In this document: piece after piece, positions 36,101-42,849 of the stretch
How the letters are laid out: each line of letters opens with the position of its first letter
Position numbering within the stretch: the stretch's first letter is position 1
Made by a program: the position numbers and the translations under genes
Source of the DNA: Romanomermis culicivorax
Taxonomy: Eukaryota; Nematoda; Enoplea; Mermithida; Mermithidae
DNA: 64,000 nt
Direction of reading: 5' to 3'
Assembly (NCBI GenBank): GCA_963922205.1
Contig: CAWUHX010000007.1
Location: forward strand, 2,766,877 to 2,830,876
The notes under the pieces: generated by a model
The model's input: the letters and a program-made list of their open reading frames with translations, nothing else
The model's database searches: none
What the model was told of the DNA's origin: nothing

Positions 36101-37747
36101 TTTTAAAGAGTCCCACGTCATTTGAGATTGAACTTGAAATACATGAAATGCAGCTTCCGGTTAGCAACGCACGACCGTTGGACGAGTTTTATTTTTCAAT
36201 GACAAATTATTATAGTCAGTGTTTTTTAGCCAAATGACCTATTTTGGCTAAAAAATTTTGGATTGACTAAAAATTTTCTAGGCATTTTAAACAATTGGTT
36301 AAAAAATCTAAGTACTTTTACGTGTTTTGAGTACAAATTTTAGCCATTGTATTAATTTTTTTTTGTACATTTAGCTATTTGGCCAAAAGCCTCGTGGTAA
36401 AAAACAGTGATTATTGTCTTCAAATCTTAATTATTATTATTATTAAATCATTCTTTACCCAAATACTTGATCAATATAGAAATTTTCTGCGATTTTTTGC
36501 GTGCATATAAGTCAAGTGTTCTGCAAATGTTTCAGTGTTGCTCACAAAAAAGGACGTAGAATCTTAGCGGAAAAGATATCGTTATTGATATCAAATTTTG
36601 TCGACGAAAGTGAACCTAAAATGCCGATTGAGAGTGATAACGCTAAAAGGCATCCAAATTTGTTAAATCCAAAGCCGTCAACTCCTTGTCATAGTCAACC
36701 ATTGTTTTCCTCGGAAGAGGGGCCCTTTAATATAGAATCGCAGATTGCTTCGTCGGTAAATTCTACGGAACAAGACCATTTTTCACGTGAAGATTTTTTT
36801 TCGACTAATAATAATCAACAATCGATCGCTAATCCGTTTAAGGTAATCTATTTAAAAATTCTTTTGCTGGTCTACCCACTAGACGTGTAAAAAATATTTT
36901 ATACTGAGCGACAAAACAGACGGCACATGTGACAGTTTTCTACACAAAAAGTGAAACAATTAAATAGATTGAACCAGATTCGAGACTCAAAAAGCAGGTT
37001 ACGTACGCCCTCGTAATCAAAAAATACGTAAACAAAATTAGAGATGTATCGGGGACTCAGACCCGAAATGAGACCCGGCCATTTTGTTGGACTTGGACCC
37101 GGACCTGATATTCTTAAAATATTGGGCCCGGACCCGATACATTTGTACTTTTTATTACGTGAAGTATAATGGACCCAGACCCAAAATACCCGACTATTTT
37201 GCTGGATCTGGACCCGAAAATATTAAAATTTTGGACCCGGAACCGGACCCGATATTCTTGAAATTTTGAACCCGGACTTTTTTATTTCCAAAATTTTGGA
37301 CCCGATACATCTCTAAAGCATAATTAAATCTGGACTATCCCTGAGGTTGCTATTTTTTAATCGTATAGTTTGTAGTTTCCACAATATTTAAATGTCAAAA
37401 TATTATAAATTTTCTGTTCAAGAAACTAATTGAAGAGATTTTTGCATTTTTATTCAGCGAAATTTTCCTAAATCAGCGGATGATACAGATCCTTCATCAA
37501 CTAGATCCATTTTCGACAACGTGGATCTAATTTCGTCGAAAAAGCGATCATCCATCAGCGGGAAACATGAGGGTGGTGATATGTCATTTGATGTCGAGCC
37601 GAAAAGACAAAAAACAGTAATACTTTTTTGTGTCGTTGAACTTTTTTCTTTCTAGAAACTTCATTTACGTATGTTTAGCTTATGCTCAAGAAACAGGCCA
37701 AATTGACCTTTGCGAAAAAATTGGACGAATTTAAAATGGATCCATGA
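11375..37747 (+). CDS. WDHD1: WDHD1/AND-1/Ctf4-like replisome adaptor (18 exons found; first exon missing)
   Basis: Ctf4/AND-1 is a chromatin-bound replisome hub that tethers DNA polymerase alpha-primase and other factors to the CMG helicase. Exons: 11375-11483, 11711-11862, 11922-12143, 24703-24751, 24815-24910, 24973-25079, 28241-28434, 28615-28844, 28907-29091, 29290-29371, 32137-32299, 32415-32535, 32756-32849, 33570-33875, 33930-34015, 36536-36842, 37458-37616, 37679-37747. All phases fit, giving about 909 residues plus an unlocated first exon. N-terminal WD repeats (CGSDGDARVW, SCDGSVKVW), an acidic linker, then a SepB-like second propeller (EVEFHDVTLHHA, LSKEWTIDLP) and helical region follow vertebrate WDHD1 in order. 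The HMG box of vertebrate WDHD1 is absent. Introns are loaded with MITEs, and one holds a minus-strand PH-domain gene. An AATAAA lies at about 37783. Confidence 0.93.
12176..13415. mobile_element. repeat block bounded by TAGCGACC direct repeats
   Basis: TAGCGACC occurs at 12176-12183 and 13408-13415. Between them lies a repeat with degraded GGGAGAACCGGG motifs, the hairpin CCGGCGCTTTGCGCTGG (12355) and TTCGCCAAATAACG near the end. The two ends are not clearly inverted repeats, so this may be a hAT-like insertion with one altered end or a composite. It is in the WDHD1 intron. Confidence 0.4.
13440..14370 (+). mobile_element. CACTG-family MITE copy C (left end lost)
   Basis: The internal order is that of the CACTG family: CCCCATTTGGGG, GGATCGGATACAAAAAAGATG, a TAATAATCATT segment, the shared AT-rich middle, then GACCCCTTTTCTCATTTGGG and AAAACAGTG at the right edge. 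The left terminus and the GC hairpins are degraded. It lies inside the large WDHD1 intron. Confidence 0.65.
14367..14430. mobile_element. tiny CAGTG-ended foldback element
   Basis: About 60 bp from CAGTGTTTTTTGGC to GCAGAAAAAACACTG, with TCTGCACTGTGCAGA at the centre, so almost the whole unit can fold. A close relative is at about 35,628-35,690, and similar CTGCAC motifs occur at 34,325-34,405. It abuts the right end of MITE copy C. No clear duplication is seen. Confidence 0.5.
14585..14814 (+). mobile_element. CATACCTGTA MITE
   Basis: Left end CATACCTGTACTTGGGGGG, right end GGTCTTACAGGTATG, with flanks GTATGAGC (14577-14584) and GTATGAAC (14815-14822), 7 of 8 identical. 230 bp long, with C-runs and TTTTGGCCTTTTTTGGG as in the other copies. 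Confidence 0.8.
15291..15757. repeat. foldback repeat with GC-rich hairpin at its centre
   Basis: The left arm 15291-15470 (AAAATCTTTAGACTAGGC; TTGTCGAGACGAGCAATAC) is matched in reverse by 15555-15757 (GTATTGCTCGTTTCGACAA; CCTAGTTTAAAGATTTTGG). The 82-bp middle is strongly GC-rich and itself palindromic: GAGGTACCGCGCGGCGCC and GCGGCGCCATACGGCGCCGC. The whole unit can form a long cruciform. Confidence 0.75.
16424..16622. repeat. GGCGCC-rich hairpin cluster related to 15,471-15,552
   Basis: It contains GGCGGCGCCGCGTGGCGCC, GGTACCGCGCGGCGCC, GCGGCGCCGAAAGGCGCCGC and CGCGGTACCTCGCGACG, and ends in AGTATGACAGGGCCTTT. That end is the reverse complement of AAAGGCCCTGTCATACT at 15,470. The pair could be the inverted termini of one 1.15-kb element or two copies of a small GC hairpin element. 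Confidence 0.6.
16640..17527. other. WDHD1 intron, no feature seen
   Basis: AT-rich sequence without exon-like frames. A single degraded AGGCGTGAAGCGCC hairpin at about 16,995 suggests an eroded MITE. Confidence 0.35.
17528..17889 (+). mobile_element. CATACATGTAA MITE copy 1
   Basis: The right end CTAATTACATGTATG and a mutated left end CCTACATGCAACGGGG bound a body identical in plan to the copies at 29,463, 30,474 and 33,049 (GAGGTCTGGGG, CAGTAATTCCC, AAAAGATGTATTCATGGCGCG, GGTCGACGATTTCT). No target duplication is visible for this copy. It lies about 300 bp downstream of the PH-domain gene. Confidence 0.7.
17890..18120 (-). other. exon-like stretch downstream of the PH gene
   Basis: On the minus strand a splice-acceptor-like CTGTTGTCAG is followed by two overlapping open frames, one cysteine-rich (SECSQFSYSTRHGAQCC) and one with KYPLDIGHWVGKSLEDA. 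The stretch ends abruptly at the MITE border 17889. It could be 3' untranslated sequence of the PH gene or a fragment of another exon cut by the MITE. I cannot choose. Confidence 0.25.
18187..22420 (-). CDS. PH-domain protein gene nested antisense in a WDHD1 intron (3 exons)
   Basis: Exons 22420-22149, 19026-18677 and 18509-18187 join in phase (GA|T, then A|AT) to give 314 residues. A pleckstrin-homology domain spans roughly residues 10-140 and is split by intron 1. It begins EGLLYRHITETFFKKAYW, with KDCWAVLQSDGLLKIYKDK strands, and ends with the C-terminal helix containing the conserved Trp (TNSDLMLWIKNVAES). PH domains usually bind phosphoinositides or protein partners at membranes; the basic residues near the first strands would suit lipid binding (inference). 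After the PH domain come an unassigned alpha-helical stretch (KIIDLVKKEFALGDN) and a charged tail. Intron 1 (3.1 kb) is full of hAT-like elements; intron 2 is 167 bp. The start is the first ATG of the exon, 10 codons before the PH fold. I cannot name an orthologue. Confidence 0.85.
19120..19320 (-). repeat. TTCGCCAAATGGCG-type repeat piece
   Basis: It contains GGGCTCTTTCGCCAAATGACG, GGTGCATTGTAGAGG and TAGGCGCGATCGTTAGCATGCC, shared in part with 12,300-12,440 and 63,345-63,560. This is a degraded member of the family with GCGAAAA/TTTTCGC internal motifs. Confidence 0.45.
19351..20300. mobile_element. hAT-like element with about 270-bp TIRs
   Basis: Left end CATACATGGACGTAGGGG and right end GGCCGTACACCTATG are inverted. 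Similarity runs inward for about 270 bp, including AAGCCCGGGCCTTAAAATC at about 19,469 and GATTTTAAGGCCCGGGTTT at 20,176. The exact 8-bp duplication GTTGTCAC flanks it (19343-19350, 20301-20308). There is no coding frame. It lies in intron 1 of the minus-strand PH gene. Confidence 0.88.
20309..22148. other. rest of PH-gene intron 1: decayed repeats
   Basis: At 20,960-21,245 lies a copy of the repeat seen at 10,600-10,915 (ATCTGACCTGAACTCAAAAA; CGAAAATGGCGATAAAAATG). Elsewhere I see only fragments such as AAAGATTCATTTTCCAGC. No exon is apparent. Confidence 0.4.
23033..23272 (+). mobile_element. CATACCTGTAA MITE, variant body
   Basis: Ends CATACCTGTAAGAGGTCC and CCCCAATTACAGGTATG, exact 8-bp duplication GTTTTAAC on both sides (23025-23032, 23273-23280), 240 bp. 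Its body (CGAAATTTCCAAAATTT, GTTTGAGGGGGGTTGGGTTT) is the intact version of the element that hosts the nested cluster at 59,268-63,226. Confidence 0.88.
23281..24702. other. WDHD1 intron, no gene
   Basis: There is a GC-richer patch at 23,390-23,790 ending in GGCGCTTCGCGCC (23,771), resembling the hairpins of the CATACATGTAA MITEs. Otherwise AT-rich intron up to the acceptor at 24702. Confidence 0.35.
24703..25079 (+). CDS. WDHD1: WDHD1 exons 5-7: middle WD40 repeats
   Basis: The exons are 24703-24751 (only 49 bp, LTRPLSRLQFEPNDGQ), 24815-24910 (ILAVPVGNSVNLYSSDSWG) and 24973-25079 (FSVCAFSNCGKYIAGATMTG then VVWFLENGEI). The order and motifs match the WDHD1 propeller blades for AIPVEKSV-type and SPCGQYLAAG-type strands. 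They lie after a 12.6-kb intron that contains the minus-strand PH gene and several MITEs. Confidence 0.9.
25439..25625. repeat. array of about 12-bp TGCGCCAATTGC-type units, left
   Basis: At least twelve degenerate units such as TGCGCCAATTTCAATTGCGC and AAATGCGCC recur every 10-14 bp. The reverse-complement array is at 27,985-28,147. On either strand they translate into repeats like AHLQMAHL, which is a by-product of the period, not a protein. Confidence 0.7.
25707..27337. mobile_element. TIR element with GGGTAAAATCG subterminal repeats
   Basis: Ends GGCCCAAATTACAGAA (left) and TTCTGTAATTTGGGCC (right) are inverted. Both are followed inward by 200-280 bp of degenerate GGGTAAAATCG units (25,735-25,990 and 27,120-27,300). 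A second inverted pair of ATTACAGAAGGTGGGTAAGG (25,953) and CTTACCTACGTTCTGTAAT (about 27,097) lies inside. It has no clear target duplication and no transposase; the 1-kb centre (26,050-27,060) is unremarkable. Confidence 0.7.
27446..27577. repeat. 19-bp tandem repeat, about 7 copies
   Basis: Unit ATGATCTGATCATGATTCA repeats head to tail with few changes (TTTCA, TTCAATA variants). Each unit contains the palindromes TGATCA and ATCATGAT. It lies between the TIR element and the right TGCGCC array in a WDHD1 intron. Confidence 0.9.
27985..28147. repeat. array of about 12-bp GCGCATTTGC-type units, right
   Basis: This is the reverse-complement partner of the 25,439-25,625 array: GCAAATGGCGCATTTA, GCGCATATGACATG, GGCGCAATTGCGC. 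It ends about 95 bp before WDHD1 exon 8. Confidence 0.7.
28241..29371 (+). CDS. WDHD1: WDHD1 exons 8-11: end of propeller, acidic linker, start of SepB domain
   Basis: Exon 28241-28434 has the WHPVYEDRLIFGDIDGSVG blade. Exon 28615-28844 codes the acidic linker (NDIDNDDNVTEDIDDFL) and ends at ATG|GTGATA. A 62-bp intron follows. Exon 28907-29091 opens the SepB region (KWNDVAVIRQYNNDG, VEFHDVTLHHAIQLN). Exon 29290-29371 has HFGAWDLSKEWTIDLP. The phases link without gaps. I placed the 28615 start at the acceptor TTTTCCAG because the upstream TATTCAG gives a stop in frame. Confidence 0.92.
29463..29898 (+). mobile_element. CATACATGTAA MITE copy 2
   Basis: Ends CATACATGTAACGGAG and CCAATTACATGTATG, flanks AGGGTAGG (29455-29462) and GGGGTAGG (29899-29906), 7 of 8 identical. 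Body has AGGTCTGGGGGG, ATGTATTCATGGCGCG and TATGGTCGACGATTTC. In a WDHD1 intron. Confidence 0.85.
30474..30878 (+). mobile_element. CATACATGTAA MITE copy 3
   Basis: Ends CACAAATGTAACGGGG (mutated) and CCAATTACATGTATG, exact 8-bp duplication ATACTAAG (30466-30473, 30879-30886), 405 bp. The ATTCATGGCCCGG motif is duplicated inside (30,622-30,665). Confidence 0.87.
30887..31077. mobile_element. short hAT-like element with AGGCCTG ends, sharing the neighbour's target site
   Basis: Ends CAGGCCTGTTGCCAGG and CCTTGCCTGCAGGCCTA are inverted. The 8-bp ATACTAAG precedes it (30879-30886, also the right duplication of the neighbour) and follows it (31078-31085). 191 bp, G/C runs inside. Confidence 0.75.
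31086..32136. other. WDHD1 intron, no feature seen
   Basis: AT-rich intron with no exon-like frame and no bounded repeat that I can identify, ending at the acceptor TTTTTAG (32136). Confidence 0.4.
32137..32849 (+). CDS. WDHD1: WDHD1 exons 12-14: SepB propeller
   Basis: The exons are 32137-32299, 32415-32535 and 32756-32849. They encode VTDEWLAVASLKYVWLFTS, LSSESQLAWLGFTDENTL and YKHGLWIPIFNAQ, matching SepB-domain strands of WDHD1. At 32299 the donor G|GTAAGT (phase 1) was chosen over reading through. Only this joins in phase to the acceptor ATGTATAG at 32414, and it restores the expected alignment. Confidence 0.9.
33049..33480 (-). mobile_element. CATACATGTAA MITE copy 4
   Basis: Ends CATACATGTAATTGGG and CCCCGTTACATGTATG, flanks GTCTTCAC (33041-33048) and ATCTTCAC (33481-33488), 7 of 8 identical. 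Reverse orientation. The hairpin-like CGGCGCTTCGCGCC is near 33,280. Confidence 0.85.
33570..34015 (+). CDS. WDHD1: WDHD1 exons 15-16: end of SepB, helical bundle
   Basis: Exon 33570-33875 includes VFPRPVVSTCEFKIPLC, the counterpart of the conserved LPRPAVAILSFKLPYC region, and a charged helix. Exon 33930-34015 (DCRAYDIARLCD) continues the helical segment that in yeast Ctf4 docks client peptides (known for the family, inferred here). The donor AA|GTACAT leaves phase 2. Confidence 0.9.
34589..35604 (+). mobile_element. CACTG-family MITE copy D
   Basis: Ends CACTGTTTTTCCCCC and GGGGGAAAACAGTG, flanks GTAATAGG (34581-34588) and GTAACAGG (35605-35612), 7 of 8 identical. Length 1,016 bp. One GC hairpin (CCGGCGCTTAGCGCC, 35,245) is still recognisable. 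In the last large WDHD1 intron. Confidence 0.85.
36217..36409. mobile_element. short CAGTG-ended element
   Basis: Ends CAGTGTTTTTTAGCC and GGTAAAAAACAGTG, flanks ATTATAGT (36209-36216) and ATTATTGT (36410-36417), 7 of 8 identical. 193 bp, with TTTGGCTAAAA and TAGCTATTTGGCC inside. Confidence 0.65.
36536..37747 (+). CDS. WDHD1: WDHD1 exons 17-19: C-terminal tail without HMG box
   Basis: Exon 36536-36842 starts NVAHKKGRRILAEKISLL and ends at the conserved NPFK. Exon 37458-37616 is a Ser/Asp/Lys-rich disordered tail ending KRQKT. Exon 37679-37747 closes with KKQAKLTFAKKLDEF and stop TGA. The tail is short, and no HMG box is encoded between NPFK and the stop. The 2.5-kb intron before this block contains a complete CACTG MITE (34589-35604) and a 193-bp element (36217-36409). 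Confidence 0.88.
37040..37310. repeat. low-complexity GACCCGGAC repeat
   Basis: Degenerate repeats of GGACCCGGACCCGATA and AATTTTGGACCCG in a WDHD1 intron. They translate to DPDPD-like runs but have stops and no splice context, so I treat them as non-coding. Confidence 0.6.
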
Positions 37748-38318
37748 AACCGTAGAAAGTTTCTCTTGCAAGAAATCAAACTGTAATAAAAAATTGTATC
37801 AAATAATACAGGAGTAGTTTTTATTTGTTTACTGCCTCTTCATAATATTTTTTACAAGAGGCGTGAAAGATATGAATATGCGCATTTGTCATTTAACATT
37901 TTTCCTATGATTTATACCAATAATTTACATCTGCCGTACTCGAAATATCGAATCAGGTTGAATGTTTTTTATGTCATGGATTTTGTCCATAGTTTGATTT
38001 GAAACTTTTTTTGACTAGATCATGCTAGATTTTTAATTTATTGTCATGTTTTCCGTGGATCTCATTCCGTGATTTCTTTGAGCGAGAAAATAGTTTATCT
38101 TGAACTAAAACAATGTGTCCTTCAAAACTTCTTCCTTATTTGGGTCGTTTTTTGGGGCAGGTCCTAATTTTCAGTCATTTGCATCGAAATCTTTTTTTAT
38201 CGTACGTGACCTTGGTCTAGTTAGATTTGTTTTTACTCTTAATAAAGAAGCGTTTTGAATCGAATTCTTTTCAAAATAGCTCTCCTGAATTTTTTTCACG
38301 CTTCGCATTTTCGTCAAA

Positions 38319-40785
38319 ATGCGCTTTCGAATTTTGTTTCCTTTCATGACTGTTTGTTTCTTGGATTCCGTCCAAGATATTTCGACTCATGACAAAATAC
38401 AAGGGAAGGTTGACGACAGTGACCGGTTTTGGATTTTTATCGAAAACGTCAACGTCATGGAGTGTGAGGGACGTAAGCAAAAATTGATTTTTCTCTGTTT
38501 TTTATTGAAAGTGGAACTTTTAACCAAATAAGTAATCGTTAGTCTCAGAACGATTTTAATTCTGACGTGCAGACGCGACAGACAGTTTCGATTGTAGAAA
38601 TTGTTACTTGATCCTTGACTTCCAAAAAGTCGTTTCGCATAATTTTTTCAAACTGGTTCCGTTTCACTGAAAATCAGCTTTAGATAAAGAGCTTTTCTAG
38701 TCAAATCGACATGTACTTCTTCTAAAACGTCTCTAAAATATTTCATTTCTGTTCAGCATCAAATCAATTCCAACTTTCGCCCAACCATATCAGTGTCCGA
38801 AATAGAAAAGGCCAAAGCGTCGAATATATCGAGGTGCCAGGCGAATACGCCCTAGCGTTCGATAATATTCGAGTGGAAAATTACTTGCCGAATTTAAGCG
38901 GCGATCTGGCGATTACGCTCCAAATGCCCTTGATCCAATCAAATTTGGCTTATTTCAACGTGCCATACCAAATTGTACCTCAGAAGAAAGTCTTCTTCAA
39001 CGGACATTATTGCGACGACGAATCGGGAGTTGTGACAGATCCAATTGATGGTATTCCTTCATGGTAAATTGCATATATTTTCCTCGAAGGCGCCCTTACG
39101 AAATCTGATGCTTCGACGGCATCAAAAAAAAATTATTCTATAAAGAATTTAAATTTTTATTTGAGATTAACCAAAAATTTGCTTAGTGCGAAATGATTTT
39201 GATATATTTTAAACAGATTCGGTATGTATGTAAACAGCCTAATTTTTAAAATATATTGTCTCCACATCATTTGTATATTACGTAATAAATTGCTTGTAGT
39301 CGCTACTGTGATTTGTGTCGGACGTCATCAAAAGTTGAACACGAACTCAGTTCAAAATTACGACTGGATAGAGGAGAAAGTTTCGATAAAGTTTGTCACA
39401 AAATCGGCCCCGACACCTATTCTATTTGGCGAACGATTTCATTACCTGGTAGGAAGGATCTCGAGAAAGAAATTCAAGAAAAATATCGAACGAAAATTGG
39501 CGCTGACACATTACAACGCTTAAAAACAGGCGTAAGTGTGTATTTAATGTAAAAATCGTTCGTAGGTTATTGCATGACAGTTTTTGGTTGTAATATCGTT
39601 TTTATCTGGACGATTGAACTAAAATGTGATGAGTTCCATGAAAAACAAATTCATGTTTTATTCCTGAGCATCTTAAGATACTAAGGTCGTCGTAAAATGC
39701 ATTTTCATCAGCTTTTTCAAAGGAAATAATTACTACAAAATTACACGGCTTTTAAAAAAATTCATCCAGAAATAACGTCGTGTAGCGTAAAGATTGTTTT
39801 TTTGCGGACGGATTGTTGAATTATTTGTTCATTCCAAAATCGGACTAATGGAGTATCTCGAACTGTTTCGCTTATTATTACAAAGGTTAGTCAGTGTAAT
39901 CATTGAGTGCAGTCAGGTTAGATTTGGTTTATTAGTTTGGTTAGCTTGGATCAAATTTTGGAGAATGAGGACCCCTCAATTGCAGGGGATTTATAGTATT
40001 AGAAAGTCAGCCAATATTGTCAGAAATGTTATCTTTCGAACGGGTGGTGATAAATAATATCCTAATGGTTCGCTCGCTATAAATATTCATCGAAACATGC
40101 AAATATTGAAAGTTCCGTTTACTGTAAAAAATACAGTTCATCAAAAATTACTCCAACTGGTCCGAGTATGAAAATTTTTATAGTCTTGTAATTGTTCTAG
40201 CGCGGTAAGTTCGTTGTCAAACTGAGCGCCTACACAAATCCTGTCAAAGCTTTCTCCGTTGATGCGTTCTTCGAATTGACGCCCGGTTGTGAATGTTGCT
40301 CCAAACGGCTGAGAAATTCCTGTATAATCAATGTTTTCAACTTGGAAGAACTGACTCGCGGTCAAACGGCTCGTTGTGAACGTTGCATGAACGACTACGC
40401 TCGGCAATGCGTCCCAGGCGCCGATTCACACTACCGCGCTGCCTGTTACGTCATCGAATTCAATTTTCGAATGACTGACAAGCGTTCTGATTTGGACGAA
40501 TTTGTCCGACAATTGGAAGCCAATCGTCATTTTTATAATAACCGTACTATGACCTATTACAGTGCTAATCACGGTAATGTCCAATCGGATTACGGTAAAT
40601 ATTTGAGGCAATTTGAAATAACGACGACTACATCGTCATACGATCAACCGGCGGCCGATTGCGATAATTTGGACGAAAGATGTTTGGCGAAAATGAGCGA
40701 TAGCTCGCGAATCTTTTGCAGCAGATACCTAAAATCGAAAGGACCGGCAAAGAAATTTTGCTGTAAGCTGTGTAACGCAAAATGA
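38319..40785 (+). CDS. secreted cysteine-rich protein with ShKT-like C-terminus (4 exons)
   Basis: Exons 38319-38472, 38757-39063, 39300-39531 and 40201-40785 join in phase (C|CA, TG|T, then 0) to give about 425 residues. The N-terminus (MRFRILFPFMTVCFL) looks like a signal peptide, so secretion is likely. The middle has pairs of cysteines (CRYCDLC, CECCSKRL, CERCMNDYARQC) suggesting disulphide-bonded domains. The last 40 residues carry six cysteines (C-x6-C-x11-C-x13-CC-x2-C), close to, but not exactly, the ShKT pattern common in nematode secreted proteins. I do not recognise the central domain and assign no function. The gene starts 570 bp after WDHD1 on the same strand. The start is the first ATG before the hydrophobic segment. 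Confidence 0.82.
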
Positions 40786-41340
40786 ATCCTAAAATTAATA
40801 ATTGTTATTGAAAATCGAACCCATAACAATCGCTGGTTCACAGTCAAAAATCAATGAGCACACATACAGTCGTAATTTGTGGTCGTGAAAATGTTTTGTA
40901 GCAAGGAAAGTTTTGTTATCCGTTTCTCATCTCCAGGGAAGTATTCTAATATTCAGTTCATTCAAAGTCCGCTAGTCGAAAATACTCTTGCTCGATTTTC
41001 CACCAGTTTTTTTGCAACCTTTGTATTTATTTACATTATTTCTGCTGCTATTTTCACGAAAAATATAGATTATAATTTTACAATGAGCTTCGATTCAATG
41101 CATGTACGTTTTCGTTTGAAGCATATATATATATATATATATTTATCATTGTGTTTTCGATCCGGTTTTTTAGCACGGCGCTAATGATGTTGAGCCTACA
41201 TGACAATTTTTGTCGCGCTAAGAAAAAGTAATTCAACTTTGTGCTAAAAAACTGGTTTTCGTGCGAATTTGTCGATTTTTTATGTTATATTTCGATATTC
41301 ACGCCGACAATATCATCCCCCTAATAAAGATAACTGTGTG
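40786..41340. other. 3' flank of the secreted-protein gene
   Basis: No gene. A short (TA)n microsatellite lies at 41,124-41,141. The rest is AT-rich sequence. Confidence 0.4.
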
Positions 41341-42450
41341 AGATGCTTCTAAATAATTAAAGTGGAAAGCAGGTAGCATTTCGTATTTAATTTATTTTTT
41401 CATGGAAAACTTTAGGCCCGTCTTACTATAGCCACCAACAATTTTACGGGTGTTTATATATGTCATAGGATCATGGATTGACCACCAGTAGATGTGGCCA
41501 TGATATCCCGTAGGCACGTCGGCAAAATTTTAAAGGAAGTCTCCATTTTGATTCTGAAATGAAGAAGAATCATAAGAACGTTCAAAAAGCGCTATCTCAG
41601 AGCAATAGTCTATTTTTTTCAAATGAGCCTCAACGCGCAGAAAGATGGCCATGCTAATCATGAACAACCTGCATAAGCGGACGCCTTTTGTTCTCGAGTT
41701 TTCTGTAGCAAGTAGGGAAGCAAATCGGGAAAGAAAATTTCAACTCACGGCGCAGATAATTTTCTATTCGCCCTAATTTTATGGATTTATTTTGTTTGGA
41801 GGATTTGAAAATAAAAGTATATTTCCTGACTGCAGAGTCGTTTTACACACCCTTATCCTAATACCTTCGGATTTCTGGAGTTTCCTGTCTCTTCATTACC
41901 ACTCTTTGTACCGCTAACAACTTAGTGATTTTTGTGAGATTTTTTCCTAGATCTACCAAGAACGTGGGTGATTAAGAAAGATGCATATCAATTAAGTAAA
42001 ATCCTAGAGGAATATGTGAGAAATTCTTGAATACTGTTATATATTTGGGTGCCTGTATTTGTAGTTTTTAATAGAAACTAACACAAAAGTTGGGGATTTC
42101 AACAAAAGTGTGATCTAGAAACTTGTACACATGTCAAATTCTTTTTATCGATAACAACGACAAAGAAGAAAATGATCATTAAATATTCTTCAATATTACC
42201 AATAAATAGTCCCAGTTAGCAAATTAGCATTGAAAACCCAAATAGTCCTTCATTTTTGGAATAATTTTGGTGGCTGTAGTGTGAAAGGTGGGGCAGTCAG
42301 ACGTTGTTTGATTGGTGGCTATAGTGAGATGCCTATAGTCTGTTTTTCTTGAAATGCTTCCAAATAATGAAAGTGAAAGCAAGTAGTATTTCAGCAGATT
42401 TTTGCGATTTTCTGATGAACAAAATATCATGTAGGGCTGGAAACTTGTGA
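41341..42450. repeat. diverged repeat with CTATAGCCACCAA inverted motifs
   Basis: CTATAGCCACCAACAATTTT (41,430) is inverted at AAAATTGGTGG-like sequence near 42,260 and again at TTGGTGGCTATAG (42,310). A 60-bp segment (GCTTCTAAATAATTAAAGTG, 41,345) repeats directly at 42,357. Probably remnants of one or two TIR elements. Boundaries are uncertain. Confidence 0.4.
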
Positions 42451-42616
42451 GCATACTGGTCTGATCTTTAGCGATTTTTCGAGTGAAAAATTTTACAGTA
42501 AGAACTTTATGTAAACAATTTCGACGACAGTACTGATTTGTGTCACATTTGTATCTGGAAGCATTTTATAAAAAACACGCTATAGTCATACTTTGATGGC
42601 TATAGTGGGAAGGTGG

Positions 42617-42780
42617 TCAGCCTTGAGACTCATTTATACTTGCCTTTTCCGACGGAACTGCAGCGAACGGACATTTCCTTTCAGTTCGCTTCGATTGGAG
42701 GCTACCGTCGGTCGTTTTCCCCTAAATTGCAGTTATTCTTTCCGACCCAAAGTGGCGCGCATCTTTAAATTTCATTTGAG
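42617..42780 (+). mobile_element. truncated TCATTTATAC MITE
   Basis: CTCATTTATACTTGCC is followed by CCGACGGAAC, TACCGTCGGTCGTTTTCC and AAATTGCAGTTATTC, as in the two full copies at 58,616 and 58,869. The right end is missing. Confidence 0.6.
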
Positions 42781-42849
42781 ATGGATATCGACAGCCTCGC
42801 AAAACAAATTAGATTTCATTTTCAGGTGCGACTAAAACACAAATCCGTA

